NCBI GenBank assembly: GCA_020847555.1
Contig: JADLBT010000019.1
Coordinates: 1 to 35,482, forward strand
Origin: Gemmataceae bacterium
GTDB taxonomy: Bacteria; Planctomycetota; Planctomycetia; Gemmatales; Gemmataceae
Direction: 5' to 3'
Length of the DNA stretch: 35,482 nt
Shown piece by piece: positions 1-8,845 of the stretch (the stretch's first letter is position 1; the number at the start of each line of letters is the position of its first letter). Below the pieces are notes generated by a model. The model saw only the letters and a program-made list of their open reading frames with translations. It was not told the DNA's origin and made no database searches. The position numbers and the translations under genes were made by a program.

Positions 1-990
1 CAGGACGACTACTGGGGTCTGGCCGCCTTCTTCGGCCGCCTTGGCCGCAAGAACGTTCCGATGCCGGGCGCCCAGAACCAGCAGGCCCAGTTCCAGGTGG
101 TGTTCAACCGGCCCAGCGGCAACGTCATCAACAAGCGCACCAACAAGCCGGCCGACATCGTGCCGCTCGACGGCGAGCCGCTGAAGGTTGCCCCGGACGA
201 GGATCCGCGTCACCGCCTGGTGGACTGGATGGTCGATACGAAGAACCCGTTCTTCGCCCGGGCGGTGGCGAATCGCTACTGGGCTCACTTCTTCGGCCGC
301 GGGATCGTCGATCCGCTGGACGACATGCGGGTGACGAACCCGCCGAGCAACCCGGCGCTGCTCGATGCCCTCGCGAAGGAACTGACCGACAGCAAGTACA
401 GCCTCAAGCACCTGGTCAAGACCATCGTCAAGAGCCGCACGTACCAGCTCAGCGCCGTTCCGACCGCGTTCAACAAGCACGACAAGCAAGCGTATGCCCG
501 CTTCTACCCGCGGCGGATGCCGGCGGAGGTGCTGTACGACGCGGTCAACCAGGTGGCGAACGCGGACCCGGCGTTCGGTGGTCTGCCGACCGACCGGCAC
601 TCGCCGCGACGGGCGATCATGCTGCCGGACGAGTCGTTCGCGTCGTACTTCCTCGACGTGTTCGGCCGACCGCAACGCATCAGCGCGTGCGAGTGCGAGC
701 GCGTCACCGAGGCGAACCTGGCCCAGGCGCTGCACCTGCTGAACTCCGACGAGATCCAGAGCAAGCTGAACCGCGGTAACGGCCGGGCCGACCTGCTGGC
801 GCGCGACCCGCGCCCGGACGCCGAGAAGGTCGAGGAGATCTTCCTGTGGGCATTCGGCCGGCGGCCGTCGGCCGAGCACGTGCGGGTGGCTCTCGCCCAC
901 ATCGCGCGCCATGCCCAGAACAAACGAGTCGCGTACGAGAACCTGCTGTGGGCGCTGATCAACAGCAAGGAGTTCCAGTTCAACCAGTGA
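1..990 (+). CDS. DUF1549/DUF1553 planctomycete surface protein, C-terminal part (5' end outside window)
   Basis: The reading frame is open from the first base, so 329 C-terminal residues are visible and the start lies upstream. The first residues (DDYWGLAAFFGRLGR) match the end of a DUF1549 domain. The rest matches DUF1553: a DPRHRLVDWM stretch, then NPFFARAVANRYWAHFFGRG, a PRRMPAEVLYDAVNQV segment, and the family's usual ending WALINSKEFQFNQ. In planctomycetes these domains usually follow a cytochrome c-like domain in large exported proteins of unknown biochemical function; that part would lie outside the window. The gene ends before a strong hairpin at 1031-1073. Family assignment is firm; a role in surface polymer handling is only a suggestion from the wider family. 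Confidence 0.9.
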   Translation, partial: QDDYWGLAAFFGRLGRKNVPMPGAQNQQAQFQVVFNRPSGNVINKRTNKPADIVPLDGEPLKVAPDEDPRHRLVDWMVDTKNPFFARAVANRYWAHFFGRGIVDPLDDMRVTNPPSNPALLDALAKELTDSKYSLKHLVKTIVKSRTYQLSAVPTAFNKHDKQAYARFYPRRMPAEVLYDAVNQVANADPAFGGLPTDRHSPRRAIMLPDESFASYFLDVFGRPQRISACECERVTEANLAQALHLLNSDEIQSKLNRGNGRADLLARDPRPDAEKVEEIFLWAFGRRPSAEHVRVALAHIARHAQNKRVAYENLLWALINSKEFQFNQ

Positions 991-1030
991 GCAGGGGCTT
1001 CTCGGCTCAGGCCGCAAACGGTGGACAGGC

Positions 1031-1073
1031 ACGGCCGCCGTGGGCGTTAGCCCGCGGCGGCCGTTTGCTTTTT
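1031..1073 (+). terminator. Rho-independent terminator after the DUF1553 gene
   Basis: A 15-bp stem with one G-U wobble (left arm from 1031, right arm to 1064) closes a GTTA loop. It is followed by TTGCTTTTT. It sits 40 bp after the DUF1553 stop and before the PIG-L gene, so the two are probably separate transcription units. Confidence 0.8.
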
Positions 1074-1154
1074 CCACGGGCGGACATAAGAGAATCCAGG
1101 TACGCGCATGAACTGCTTTGCGTGCGCCTTGCTCTTCGTCACCCGGAACAACCC

Positions 1155-1979
1155 ATGCCTGACGAACCTCTGCGTCTGCTCATCCTCGGCGCCCACCCGG
1201 ACGACGCCGACTACGCTGGCGGCGGGATTGCCGCGCTGTACCGCGCGGCTGGCCACACCGTGAAAATGGTCAGCCTGACCAACGGCAGCGCCGGCCACCA
1301 CGCCGCGGCCGGCCCCGCCCTCGCCGCGCGCCGCCGGGCCGAGGCAGCCGCCTCCGGCGCAGTCATCGGCGCCACCTACGACGTCCTCGACCACCACGAC
1401 GGACAACTGCTGCCGACGCTGGAGAACCGGCTGGAGATCATCCGCCTGATCCGATCGTTCCACCCGGACCTGGTGCTCACCCACCGGCCCAACGACTACC
1501 ACCCGGACCACCGCTACACCAGCCAGCTTGTCCAGGACGCGGCGTACCTGGTCACCGTCCCGGCGGTGGCGCCCGACAGCCCGCATCTGCGGCGCGATCC
1601 GGTCATCGCGTACCTGCCGGACGACTTCCAGAAGCCTTACCCGTTCGATCCGGCGGTGGTCGTGGACGTCGGCCCGGTGATCGAGCAGATCGTCGCGATG
1701 CTTCACTGTCACACGTCGCAGTTCTACGAGTGGCTGCCGTACAACCAGCGCATCCTCGACCAGGTGCCAAAGGACGAGGCGGCCCGCCGGGCGTGGCTCG
1801 GGGAGCAGGTGCGCGAACGACTGCGGCGCCGCGCGGACAGATACCGCGACCTGTTGGTGCATGCCTACGGGCGCGAGCGCGGCCTGGTGGTGCGCTACGC
1901 GGAGGCGTTCGAGGCGTGCGAGTACGGGGCGCCGCTGGACGAGGCGGCCCGGCGGCGGTTGTTCCCCTTCGTCGGCTAA
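1155..1979 (+). CDS. PIG-L (LmbE-like) zinc-dependent deacetylase
   Basis: The product is 274 residues, the normal size for the PIG-L/LmbE family of zinc-dependent N-acetyl deacetylases that act on GlcNAc-containing sugars and thiol cofactors. The zinc/catalytic motif AHPDD lies at about residues 13-17, and a second conserved metal-site segment (HRPNDYHPDHR) lies near residues 111-121. The frame is open further upstream, but I chose ATG 1155 because the family fold begins directly at LRLLILGAHPDD. No signal peptide is seen, so it is probably cytoplasmic. The stop codon overlaps the left arm of a long hairpin at 1979-2017. No sugar-pathway neighbour points to a substrate. Confidence 0.88.
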   Translation: MPDEPLRLLILGAHPDDADYAGGGIAALYRAAGHTVKMVSLTNGSAGHHAAAGPALAARRRAEAAASGAVIGATYDVLDHHDGQLLPTLENRLEIIRLIRSFHPDLVLTHRPNDYHPDHRYTSQLVQDAAYLVTVPAVAPDSPHLRRDPVIAYLPDDFQKPYPFDPAVVVDVGPVIEQIVAMLHCHTSQFYEWLPYNQRILDQVPKDEAARRAWLGEQVRERLRRRADRYRDLLVHAYGRERGLVVRYAEAFEACEYGAPLDEAARRRLFPFVG

Positions 1980-2017
1980 CCAGCCCGGAGCGCCCGCGCC
2001 GGGCGCTCCGGGTTGGT
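1979..2017. repeat. GC-rich REP-like palindrome, copy 1
   Basis: Two 18-bp arms (1979-1996 and 2000-2017, one G-U wobble) surround a 3-nt loop. The core from 1984 to 2004 differs by one base from the repeats at 12333 and 26721. It begins inside the PIG-L stop codon and lies between two convergent genes, so it could also act as a bidirectional terminator. Confidence 0.75.
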
Positions 2018-2057
2018 CCGACGGCGCCAGCGGGGTAGAAGTCGAACCCGGCAAGCC

Positions 2058-2555
2058 CTACTTCGACTCCCGCTTCCCTGTCTGCTGGCCGACGTGCTGG
2101 ACCATCTCGCGGCACGCCCGCTCGCAGCGACGGCACTCCTCGGCACACTGGCGCATCATCGGGTCGTCCTTGAACTGGTCGCATGCTTCGTCGCAGCGCT
2201 TGCACGCCTCGGCGCAGGACTGGCAGATGAGGGCCGCGAACGGCCCGTGGCGAGAGACGATCTGCGCGGTGGTGGCGCAGAAGTCAGCGCAGTCCTGGCA
2301 CGTCCGCAGCATCTTCATGTACTCCTTCTGGCCCTGGGCCAGAAGGTGGACGCAGTGTGTCGCGCAGGTGTCGCAGATGCGCTGGCAGTCGTTGCACGCC
2401 TTCGCGCAGCGCTCGAACATCTCATGGTGCGGGTGGCCGCTCTTGCCCTTGTCTCCCGCCTTGCCGCGCGGCTGGCCGCCCGGCGCCGCGAGGGTGAACA
2501 ACGCCAGCGCCACTCCCGCCAGGCCCAGCGCGGCCAACGGTTTCCTCTGTCGCAT
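2058..2555 (-). CDS. Exported four-helix-bundle copper-storage-type protein (DUF326/Csp family)
   Basis: The product is 165 residues: an N-terminal signal-like segment (MRQRKPLAALGLAGVALALF), a short Gly/Lys linker with a HPHH cluster, then four helices carrying 18 cysteines in CxxxC and CxxC spacings (for example CAKACNDCQRIC). This is the pattern of copper storage proteins (Csp), in which Cys thiolates line the core of a four-helix bundle and bind many Cu(I) ions. The signal segment makes it Csp1-like (exported) rather than cytosolic Csp3-like. I chose ATG 2555 over the in-frame ATG 2573 because AAGGAG lies just upstream of 2555 and the signal peptide then starts correctly. It converges with the PIG-L gene and diverges from the helicase gene. 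Copper binding is inferred from the Cys pattern. Confidence 0.87.
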   Translation of the reverse strand: MRQRKPLAALGLAGVALALFTLAAPGGQPRGKAGDKGKSGHPHHEMFERCAKACNDCQRICDTCATHCVHLLAQGQKEYMKMLRTCQDCADFCATTAQIVSRHGPFAALICQSCAEACKRCDEACDQFKDDPMMRQCAEECRRCERACREMVQHVGQQTGKRESK

Positions 2556-2924
2556 GGTCACACTCCTTCCCACAAATGGGATCCGAACGAACCTCGGCCC
2601 CTGCGGCCCACGCCGACGCCCCGGCCCGGCGCCGCGGCCACAAAGAAGAGACGTTTAAGGGTGCAAATGACGTGCCGGCTCGGCTCGCGCAACCGGCACA
2701 GTCGTTCGGGTCGGATCGGCCGGCACAAATGCGTCGGCCGATACCTCCTTGGCGCGGTCCGCGGCGGCTGCTATCTTCGGCATGGCCGTTCGCGGTGTCG
2801 GGCGCCCGCCGGCATCCCGTCGCGCCGCACAGGCATCGGTCCACCGAGCCGCGCCGTCACGCCCCTCCGTCCCTGACGGACGTGGGGCGTGGAGAAGCCG
2901 CCCCGGTCCAGGGAAAACACGCTG
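2556..2924. other. Intergenic region between divergent genes
   Basis: About 370 bp separate the copper-storage-type gene (minus) from the helicase gene (plus). It holds the AAGGAG ribosome-binding site of the former and a sigma70-like promoter at 2749-2777 facing the latter. I see no convincing gene in it. Confidence 0.6.
2749..2777 (+). promoter_or_regulatory. Candidate sigma70-like promoter for the helicase gene
   Basis: TTGGCG and TATCTT are separated by 17 bp, about 150 bp before the chosen start. Several genes here have a similar TTGxCG-like plus TAxxxT arrangement. Sequence-only prediction in a GC-rich genome. Confidence 0.3.
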
Positions 2925-5900
2925 ATGACATCGCTGCCTCCTTCCGTCGCTGCCACCCTCACGCGCTGGCGCAGCAACCTGATCGACCTGACGCGGCGCA
3001 ATCCGCTGCTGGCCCTGCGGCCGACGCGGACGTCTTTCCTGCCCCTCTCGCGCCCCGGAATGCAGGACGTCTTCGACCGGCTCGCCCTCGCAGGCAAGGC
3101 GTGGACGTTCTGGCTGCCGCCGGTCGAGGAGGACGACGAGGAGCAGCCCGCGGAAGGCGCGGCGCCGCTGGCGCTGGAACACATCGAGACGAAAGCGAAT
3201 GAGCTACTGTGCGGCGACCTGAGCCGGCGACAGCTGCTGCGCGTCCTGACGAACCTGTATCGCCGGGCCGCCGTCGACTACCAGGAGCGCGGTCTGCGCG
3301 TCCTGCACGTCGCCTTCGGCGTGCTGGAGTGGCGCGACCAGGACAACGCGGAGACGTTCCGCTCGCCGCTGATCCTGCTCCCGGTCGAGCTGACGCGGTC
3401 GTCGCTCCGAGAGCCGTTCGCGCTTGCGCCCGTCGAGGAGGATCCGGTCCTCAATCCGGCCCTGCAGGCCCGCCTGCAGCAGGACTTCTCGTTCCGCCTG
3501 CCGGCCGCGCCGGAGGACTGGGGCGAGAAGACCCTGCCCCAGTACCTCGATGAGGTGCGCGCCGCCGTTGCCGGGCTGCCGGGCTGGCGCGTCGAGGATG
3601 GGGCGGTGCTGACACTGTTCTCGTTCTTCAAGGGCGTGATGTACGAGGATCTGGGCGAGAACGCGGCCCGCATCGCCGAGCACCCGCTGGTGCGCGCGCT
3701 GGCGGGCGAGGGCGTCGGCGACGTCCTGGCCGCGACGCCGCTGCCGGACGAGACGGACCTGGACCGCGTGCAGCCGCCGGAGAAGACGTTCCACATCCTC
3801 GACGCGGACGCGAGCCAGCGTCTGTGCCTGGAGGCCGCCGCCCGCGGGCACAGCTTCGTCCTGCACGGCCCGCCCGGGACCGGCAAGAGTCAGACGATCG
3901 CGAACCTGGTCGCCGACTGCCTCGCCACCGGCAAGACGGTGCTGTTCGTCAGCGAGAAGATGGCGGCCCTGGAGGTTGTCTACAAGCGGCTGCGCGCCGT
4001 CGGCCTTGGTGATTTCTGCCTGGAGTTGCACAGCCACAAGGCGAGCAAGCGCGCGGTGGTCGCCGAGCTGCGCCGCTGCCTGGAGGAGCGCCGCCAACCG
4101 CCGACGCGGGATCCGGCCATCGAGTGCGCCAAACTGCAGCAGCGGCGCGACCGCCTGAACGCCTACGCCGAGGCGCTGCACCGGCCGTGTGAGCCGCTCC
4201 ACCACACCGCTTACTGGGCGCTGGGCGAGCTGGCCCGGGTGAGCGCCGCGCCGGGCGTCCCGCTCGGGGACGTCAACCCGGCGGAAGTCACGCAGGGGTG
4301 GCTGGAGGAGGCGCGGCAGGCGGTCCAGCGCGCCCAGCAGCTGGGCCAGGTGCAGGAGCAGGGCGAGAACTTCCCGTGGTGGGGGTTCAAGGCGCCGGAG
4401 CGCTTCAACCTGCAGCTGCGCGACGATGTGAACAGCCTGCTGGACCGGGTCCGCAGTCGGCTCGACAGGCTGGCGAGTGTGGCCGAGGAGTTCGGCAAGC
4501 AGATCGGCGCACGCGGCCCCGTGCCGTGGTTGCTGCGTGTCGGCGAACTGCTCGACGCCAGCCCGAGGCCGCCGGCCGACTGGCTGATCGCCCACGACCT
4601 GCCGCAGCTCGCCGCCGACCTGGAGCGCTGCGCCGACGACTATCAGCAGCGGGCGAAGGGCCGCGAGCCGCTGACGGCGCGCTACGGCCAGGGGGTCTGG
4701 GGTCTGCCGGAAGGGACCGCCGCCCGGGTCGATCAGGCGTGGCGCACCGCGGCCCCGCTGCTGGCGCCCGGCGACGAGGGCGGGGCCGGCCTGCTGACGC
4801 AGCAGAAGGAGCTGCGCGGGTGGGCGGCCGACACGCAGCGGCGCACTCCGGGGTGGGCGAGCGACGCCCACGTCATCGAGAAGTGGCTCGGCATCGAGTT
4901 GCCGCAGGGCGTGGGGGCCGCCGGCAAGACCGACCCATCGCCGCTCACCCTGCGCCGACTGCTGCGCCTCGCGAACCTGTGCATGACCGACACGCCGCCC
5001 GAGGCCGACTGGGTGAACGATGCGAAGGCGCTGGAACACGCGCAGGCCCGGATCGAGGCGACCCGGCCGGCGTTCGCCGCCTATCAGCAGGGCCGGGCGC
5101 AGTTGCTGCGAACCTACACCGAGAAATTCTTCGAGGATCTCGACCTCGAGTACCTCGCAAACCAGTTCGCCGGGCCGTATGCGAGCTGGACGCGCTTCTT
5201 CAGCCTCCAGTACCGGCGTGACCGCCGCGCGATCGCCCGGCGCAGCCGGTCCGGCCAGATGCCGGGGACGATCTGGGAGGACGCCCTCGTCGCCCGCGAC
5301 CTGGAGCGCGAGCGCGCCCGCCTGGAGGGCGAGGCGGACGGCCGCCGGGCCGTCCTCGGCCGGTACGAGCGCGGGCTGAAGACGGACTTCGACGCGGCCG
5401 AGCGGGCGACCCGGGTCGCGGCTGACGCGGTCCAGGTGGCGCGCGACCTCGACTGCGAGGGTCTGCCGCGCAAGCTGGTCGAGGCGCTGAGCGGGGCCAA
5501 CCCGGCGACCGAGAAGGTGCGGGCCGCCGTCAAGCGGCTGCACGACTCGCTGGGGGCGTGGCTGCACGCGGCCGAAGCGCTGCGCGCGTACCTCCCGGCC
5601 GACGCGCTGCCCGGGGCCGGCGAGCCAGTGGAGGAGTGCAGCCTGTCGGCGCTGATGCAGTATGCGAAGGAACTGCAGGGGTGCCTCAACCAGTTCGGCA
5701 GCCTGACCGACCCGGTACTCGCCGCCGCCCCGGCTCCACCGCCGGACGCCGTCACTCTGGTGGCCGATCTCAAGCAGGCCGAGCACCTGCGCGCCCTGGA
5801 GGTGTCCGAGCAGGCCGAGGCCGGGAAGTGGGCCGCACGCCTTGGTCCCGGGTTCCGGGGCGTCACCACCGACTGGGGCGCCCTGCGCAAGGCGCTCGCC

Positions 5901-8588
5901 TGGGTCGTGCGCGTGCGCACCCTGTTCGCCGCGCCGGAGGGGAAGTCGGCTCCGGGCGTGCCCGCCGCGCCGGCCGGCGGCGCGGGCGTTCCGCCCGCCG
6001 AGTTCGTCACCCTGGCCGCCGCTGGCCCGGCGCCGGGCGGGTGCTGCCGCGAACTGCGTCAGGCGCAGGAGCAGTTGCAGCAGGCGCTGCACGGGCTGGA
6101 GCACCGCTTCGACCCGCCCGCGCCACGCTACCAGGGCTGCAAGCTCGCCGAACTGCCGCTCGACGTGTTCCGCGCCCGTCTGGCCGAGCTGAAGGATCGC
6201 GTCGGCGAGCTGTCCGACTGGATCGACTGGCGCCACCTGGCGGCCCGGTTCAACCACCTTGGTCTCGGTGCCTTCTGGGAGGCGGTGCAGAAGGAGCGGC
6301 CGCCGCGCGATCAGCTGCCCGACGTCTTCCTCAAGGCGGTCCTGTCGGCGTGGGTCGAGTACGTCTTCCAGCAGGACGCCGCGCTGCGCGATTTCCGGCG
6401 CGAGGACCACGAGCGCGTCGTGAGTGAGTTTCGCGACCTGGATCGGGAGCTGATCCGGCTGAACGCCGAGCGCGTCGCGCGGGCCGCCGACGCGGCCCGC
6501 CCGCAGGCTCCGGCGGCCATTCCGGGCGGCGCGGTCGCGCTGCTGATGCGCGAGGCGCACAAGAAGGCGCGCCACCTGCCGCTCCGGCAGCTGTTCGAGA
6601 GGATCCCCGACCTGCTGCTGCAGCTCAAGCCGTGCCTGCTGATGAGCCCTCTGTCGGTCAGCCAGTTCCTGCACCCGGAGAAGGTCCGGTTCGACCTGGT
6701 GGTGTTCGACGAGGCGTCGCAGATCGTCCCCGAGGACGCGGTCGGCGCGATCTACCGCGGCAAGCAGGTCATCGTCACCGGCGACAACCAGCAACTTCCG
6801 CCCACCACCTTCTTCCAGCAGCTCGCCGATGAGGACGACCAGGACGACGAGGAAGCGCCGCCGGCGTTCGAGAGTGTGCTCGACGCCTGCCTCGGCGCCG
6901 GGATGCGGCCGCACATGCTGCGCTGGCACTATCGGAGCCGGCACGAGTCGCTGATCGCCTACTCGAACAGCCGGTTTTACGACAACCGGCTCGTCACGTT
7001 CCCGGCCGCGACCGAGAACAGCCCGGCCGTCGGCGTCCACTTCGCCCACGTCCCCGACGGCGTCTACGATCGGGGCGGGCGGCGCGACAACCGGCGTGAG
7101 GCGGAGGTGGTGGCCGACCTGGTGTTCGACCACGTCCGGACGCACGGCACCGGCAAGACGCTCGGCGTGATCGCGTTCAGCCTGGCGCAGATGACCGCCA
7201 TCGAGGACGAGATTGATCGCCGCCGCGCCGACCACCCGGAGCTGGAGCCGCTGTTCGGGGTGGACCGTCTGGAGGGATTCTTCGTCAAGAACCTGGAGAC
7301 GGTGCAGGGCGACGAGCGCGACACGATCCTGCTGAGCGTCGGCTACGGGCGCGACGCGCAGGGCCGGCTGACGATGAACTTCGGCCCGCTCAACCGGGAG
7401 GGCGGGCAACGGCGGCTGAACGTGGCCGTCACCCGCGCTCGCGAGCGGCTGGTGGTGGTCAGCTCGATCCGGGCCGAGGATCTGGACCTGAACGCGAGCA
7501 AGGCGCCGGGGGTGCTGCACCTGTACCAGTACCTCGACTACGCCGAGCGCGGCGTGGCGGCCCTGGAGCTGACCGGGCCGGCGGGCGGCGGCGAGCCGGA
7601 GTCGCCACTGGAGGCGGACGTACTGGCCGAGGTGCGCCGCCTCGGCTACGCGGCCACCCCGCAGGTCGGCTGCAGCGGCTTCCGCATTGACATCGGGGTG
7701 TCAGCCCCAGACGCGCCCGGCCGGTTCCTGCTCGGCATCGAGTGCGACGGGGCGACGTACCACTCGGCGGCGACGGCGCGCGACCGCGACCGCCTGCGGC
7801 AGCAGGTGCTGGAGCAGCTCGGCTGGCGCATCCACCGCGTCTGGTCGCCGGACTGGGTGTATCGGCGGCAGGGCGAGATCGAGCGCCTCCGACAGGCACT
7901 CGACGCCGCCGCGCGTGGCCCGGTGCCCCCGCCCCCCGCCCCGCCCGCGCGGGAGGAGGCCGCTGCCCCGGCCCCGTCGGTGCGCAAGGTCGAGGTCGCC
8001 GCTCCCCCGGCGGCGGGCGGACAGCTTCCCGGGACGGTGCCGTACCGCGTCTGCCAGCTGAAAGTGGCGAAGGGCGCCGCCCGGTCCGAGCTGCACTCGG
8101 CGGCCGCCCGCAAGGAGGTGGTCCGCCTCCTTGGCGAGGTGGTGAAGACGGAGGCGCCTGTGCATCTCGACGTGGCGGTGCGCCGGCTGCGGCAGGCGTG
8201 GCAGAACAACCGGGCGGGCGACCGGATTCGCCGCACGGTGGAGGAGGCGGCTGCCGAGTGCGAGCGCCGCGGCGAACTGCTGCGCCAGGGCGAGTTCCTG
8301 CTCCCGCCGGCCGGAGTCGAGATCCGCGTCCGGGTTCCCGACCCGAAAAATGAGGAGACGGAGCGGCCGATCGAGCACATCGCCGCCGAGGAGCTGCAGG
8401 CCGGCATGCGCCTGCTGATCCGGCAGGGCGGCGGCATCGACGAGGAGGCGCTGCTCCAGCAAACGGCGCGGCTGTTCGGGTTCGCCAAGCTCGGCGACGC
8501 GATTCGCCAGCGCCTGCGTGACAGTCTGGAGACGCTGGAGCGACAGGGTATATGCGTCAATCGCGCGGGCGCGGTGAGTCTCGTATGA
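2925..8588 (+). CDS. Giant DUF4011 superfamily 1 helicase with Vsr-like (MTES_1575) nuclease and DUF3320 domains
   Basis: The product is 1,887 residues. In order: a DUF4011 N-terminal domain (begins LTRWRSNLIDLTRRNPLL), Walker A GPPGTGKS at 315-322, a long helical insertion (about 400-1150), Walker B-type DEAS at 1262-1265 followed by GDNQQLPPT at 1286-1294, the closing helicase motif NVAVTRARERLVVVSS, an MTES_1575/Vsr-like endonuclease domain at about 1560-1655 (GIECDG at 1604-1609, then RDRDRLRQQVLEQLGWRIHRVWS), and a C-terminal DUF3320 at about 1700-1800. An in-frame GTG at 2889 would add 12 residues; I prefer ATG 2925 because DUF4011 starts almost at once from there. It is predicted to translocate on and cut nucleic acid. 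COG1112-type helicase-nucleases occur in anti-phage systems, but no other defence gene is next to it here, so the role is open. Confidence 0.9.
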   Translation: MTSLPPSVAATLTRWRSNLIDLTRRNPLLALRPTRTSFLPLSRPGMQDVFDRLALAGKAWTFWLPPVEEDDEEQPAEGAAPLALEHIETKANELLCGDLSRRQLLRVLTNLYRRAAVDYQERGLRVLHVAFGVLEWRDQDNAETFRSPLILLPVELTRSSLREPFALAPVEEDPVLNPALQARLQQDFSFRLPAAPEDWGEKTLPQYLDEVRAAVAGLPGWRVEDGAVLTLFSFFKGVMYEDLGENAARIAEHPLVRALAGEGVGDVLAATPLPDETDLDRVQPPEKTFHILDADASQRLCLEAAARGHSFVLHGPPGTGKSQTIANLVADCLATGKTVLFVSEKMAALEVVYKRLRAVGLGDFCLELHSHKASKRAVVAELRRCLEERRQPPTRDPAIECAKLQQRRDRLNAYAEALHRPCEPLHHTAYWALGELARVSAAPGVPLGDVNPAEVTQGWLEEARQAVQRAQQLGQVQEQGENFPWWGFKAPERFNLQLRDDVNSLLDRVRSRLDRLASVAEEFGKQIGARGPVPWLLRVGELLDASPRPPADWLIAHDLPQLAADLERCADDYQQRAKGREPLTARYGQGVWGLPEGTAARVDQAWRTAAPLLAPGDEGGAGLLTQQKELRGWAADTQRRTPGWASDAHVIEKWLGIELPQGVGAAGKTDPSPLTLRRLLRLANLCMTDTPPEADWVNDAKALEHAQARIEATRPAFAAYQQGRAQLLRTYTEKFFEDLDLEYLANQFAGPYASWTRFFSLQYRRDRRAIARRSRSGQMPGTIWEDALVARDLERERARLEGEADGRRAVLGRYERGLKTDFDAAERATRVAADAVQVARDLDCEGLPRKLVEALSGANPATEKVRAAVKRLHDSLGAWLHAAEALRAYLPADALPGAGEPVEECSLSALMQYAKELQGCLNQFGSLTDPVLAAAPAPPPDAVTLVADLKQAEHLRALEVSEQAEAGKWAARLGPGFRGVTTDWGALRKALAWVVRVRTLFAAPEGKSAPGVPAAPAGGAGVPPAEFVTLAAAGPAPGGCCRELRQAQEQLQQALHGLEHRFDPPAPRYQGCKLAELPLDVFRARLAELKDRVGELSDWIDWRHLAARFNHLGLGAFWEAVQKERPPRDQLPDVFLKAVLSAWVEYVFQQDAALRDFRREDHERVVSEFRDLDRELIRLNAERVARAADAARPQAPAAIPGGAVALLMREAHKKARHLPLRQLFERIPDLLLQLKPCLLMSPLSVSQFLHPEKVRFDLVVFDEASQIVPEDAVGAIYRGKQVIVTGDNQQLPPTTFFQQLADEDDQDDEEAPPAFESVLDACLGAGMRPHMLRWHYRSRHESLIAYSNSRFYDNRLVTFPAATENSPAVGVHFAHVPDGVYDRGGRRDNRREAEVVADLVFDHVRTHGTGKTLGVIAFSLAQMTAIEDEIDRRRADHPELEPLFGVDRLEGFFVKNLETVQGDERDTILLSVGYGRDAQGRLTMNFGPLNREGGQRRLNVAVTRARERLVVVSSIRAEDLDLNASKAPGVLHLYQYLDYAERGVAALELTGPAGGGEPESPLEADVLAEVRRLGYAATPQVGCSGFRIDIGVSAPDAPGRFLLGIECDGATYHSAATARDRDRLRQQVLEQLGWRIHRVWSPDWVYRRQGEIERLRQALDAAARGPVPPPPAPPAREEAAAPAPSVRKVEVAAPPAAGGQLPGTVPYRVCQLKVAKGAARSELHSAAARKEVVRLLGEVVKTEAPVHLDVAVRRLRQAWQNNRAGDRIRRTVEEAAAECERRGELLRQGEFLLPPAGVEIRVRVPDPKNEETERPIEHIAAEELQAGMRLLIRQGGGIDEEALLQQTARLFGFAKLGDAIRQRLRDSLETLERQGICVNRAGAVSLV

Positions 8589-8667
8589 CGACTGACCGTC
8601 CGAGCCGCGCCGCAGCGCAGCGGGGTAAGCAGCCTGGCGCTCCCGCTGCTGAGGCGTTCCGGCCCCC

Positions 8668-8711
8668 CAAACCCACCGGACGCCACCAGGCCAACTGGCG
8701 GACGGGGTTTG
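8668..8711. terminator. Imperfect hairpin after the helicase gene
   Basis: CAAACCC (8668-8674) pairs with GGGTTTG (8705-8711), with further inner pairing of CGCCA and TGGCG. It lies 80 bp after the helicase stop. There is no T-run, so it may be a weak terminator or a repeat remnant. Confidence 0.4.
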
Positions 8712-8736
8712 CCCGGCCGGGGTAGGGAGGTAATAA
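8709..8736 (+). promoter_or_regulatory. Candidate promoter of the 2-oxoacid dehydrogenase operon
   Basis: TTGCCC and TAATAA are 16 bp apart, in the only AT-rich patch of this spacer, about 110 bp before the first gene. An inverted repeat at 8751-8783 lies just downstream, where an operator could sit. Confidence 0.4.
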
Positions 8737-8750
8737 TACAGGGAGAGGCA

Positions 8751-8783
8751 CTCGATTGAGGCGGTATCGGCCCGACAATCGAG
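8751..8783. promoter_or_regulatory. Inverted repeat, possible operator of the dehydrogenase operon
   Basis: CTCGATTG (8751-8758) and CAATCGAG (8776-8783) are perfect 8-bp arms 17 bp apart. They lie 15 bp after the -10-like box and 60 bp before the E1 alpha start. A regulator-binding site or a 5'-leader hairpin would both fit. Confidence 0.4.
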
Positions 8784-8845
8784 ACGGACGGTACAGACAA
8801 CGGCGTCAACGGTTCCGGGCGCCACCAGGAACAGGAGGGTGCAGC

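Noticed and set aside
3204..7520. A 1,438-codon open frame on the minus strand inside the helicase gene
   Set aside because: It is a mirror frame caused by high GC at third codon positions. It has Arg/Leu/Gly-rich low-information composition, while the plus-strand frame shows the full set of helicase motifs.
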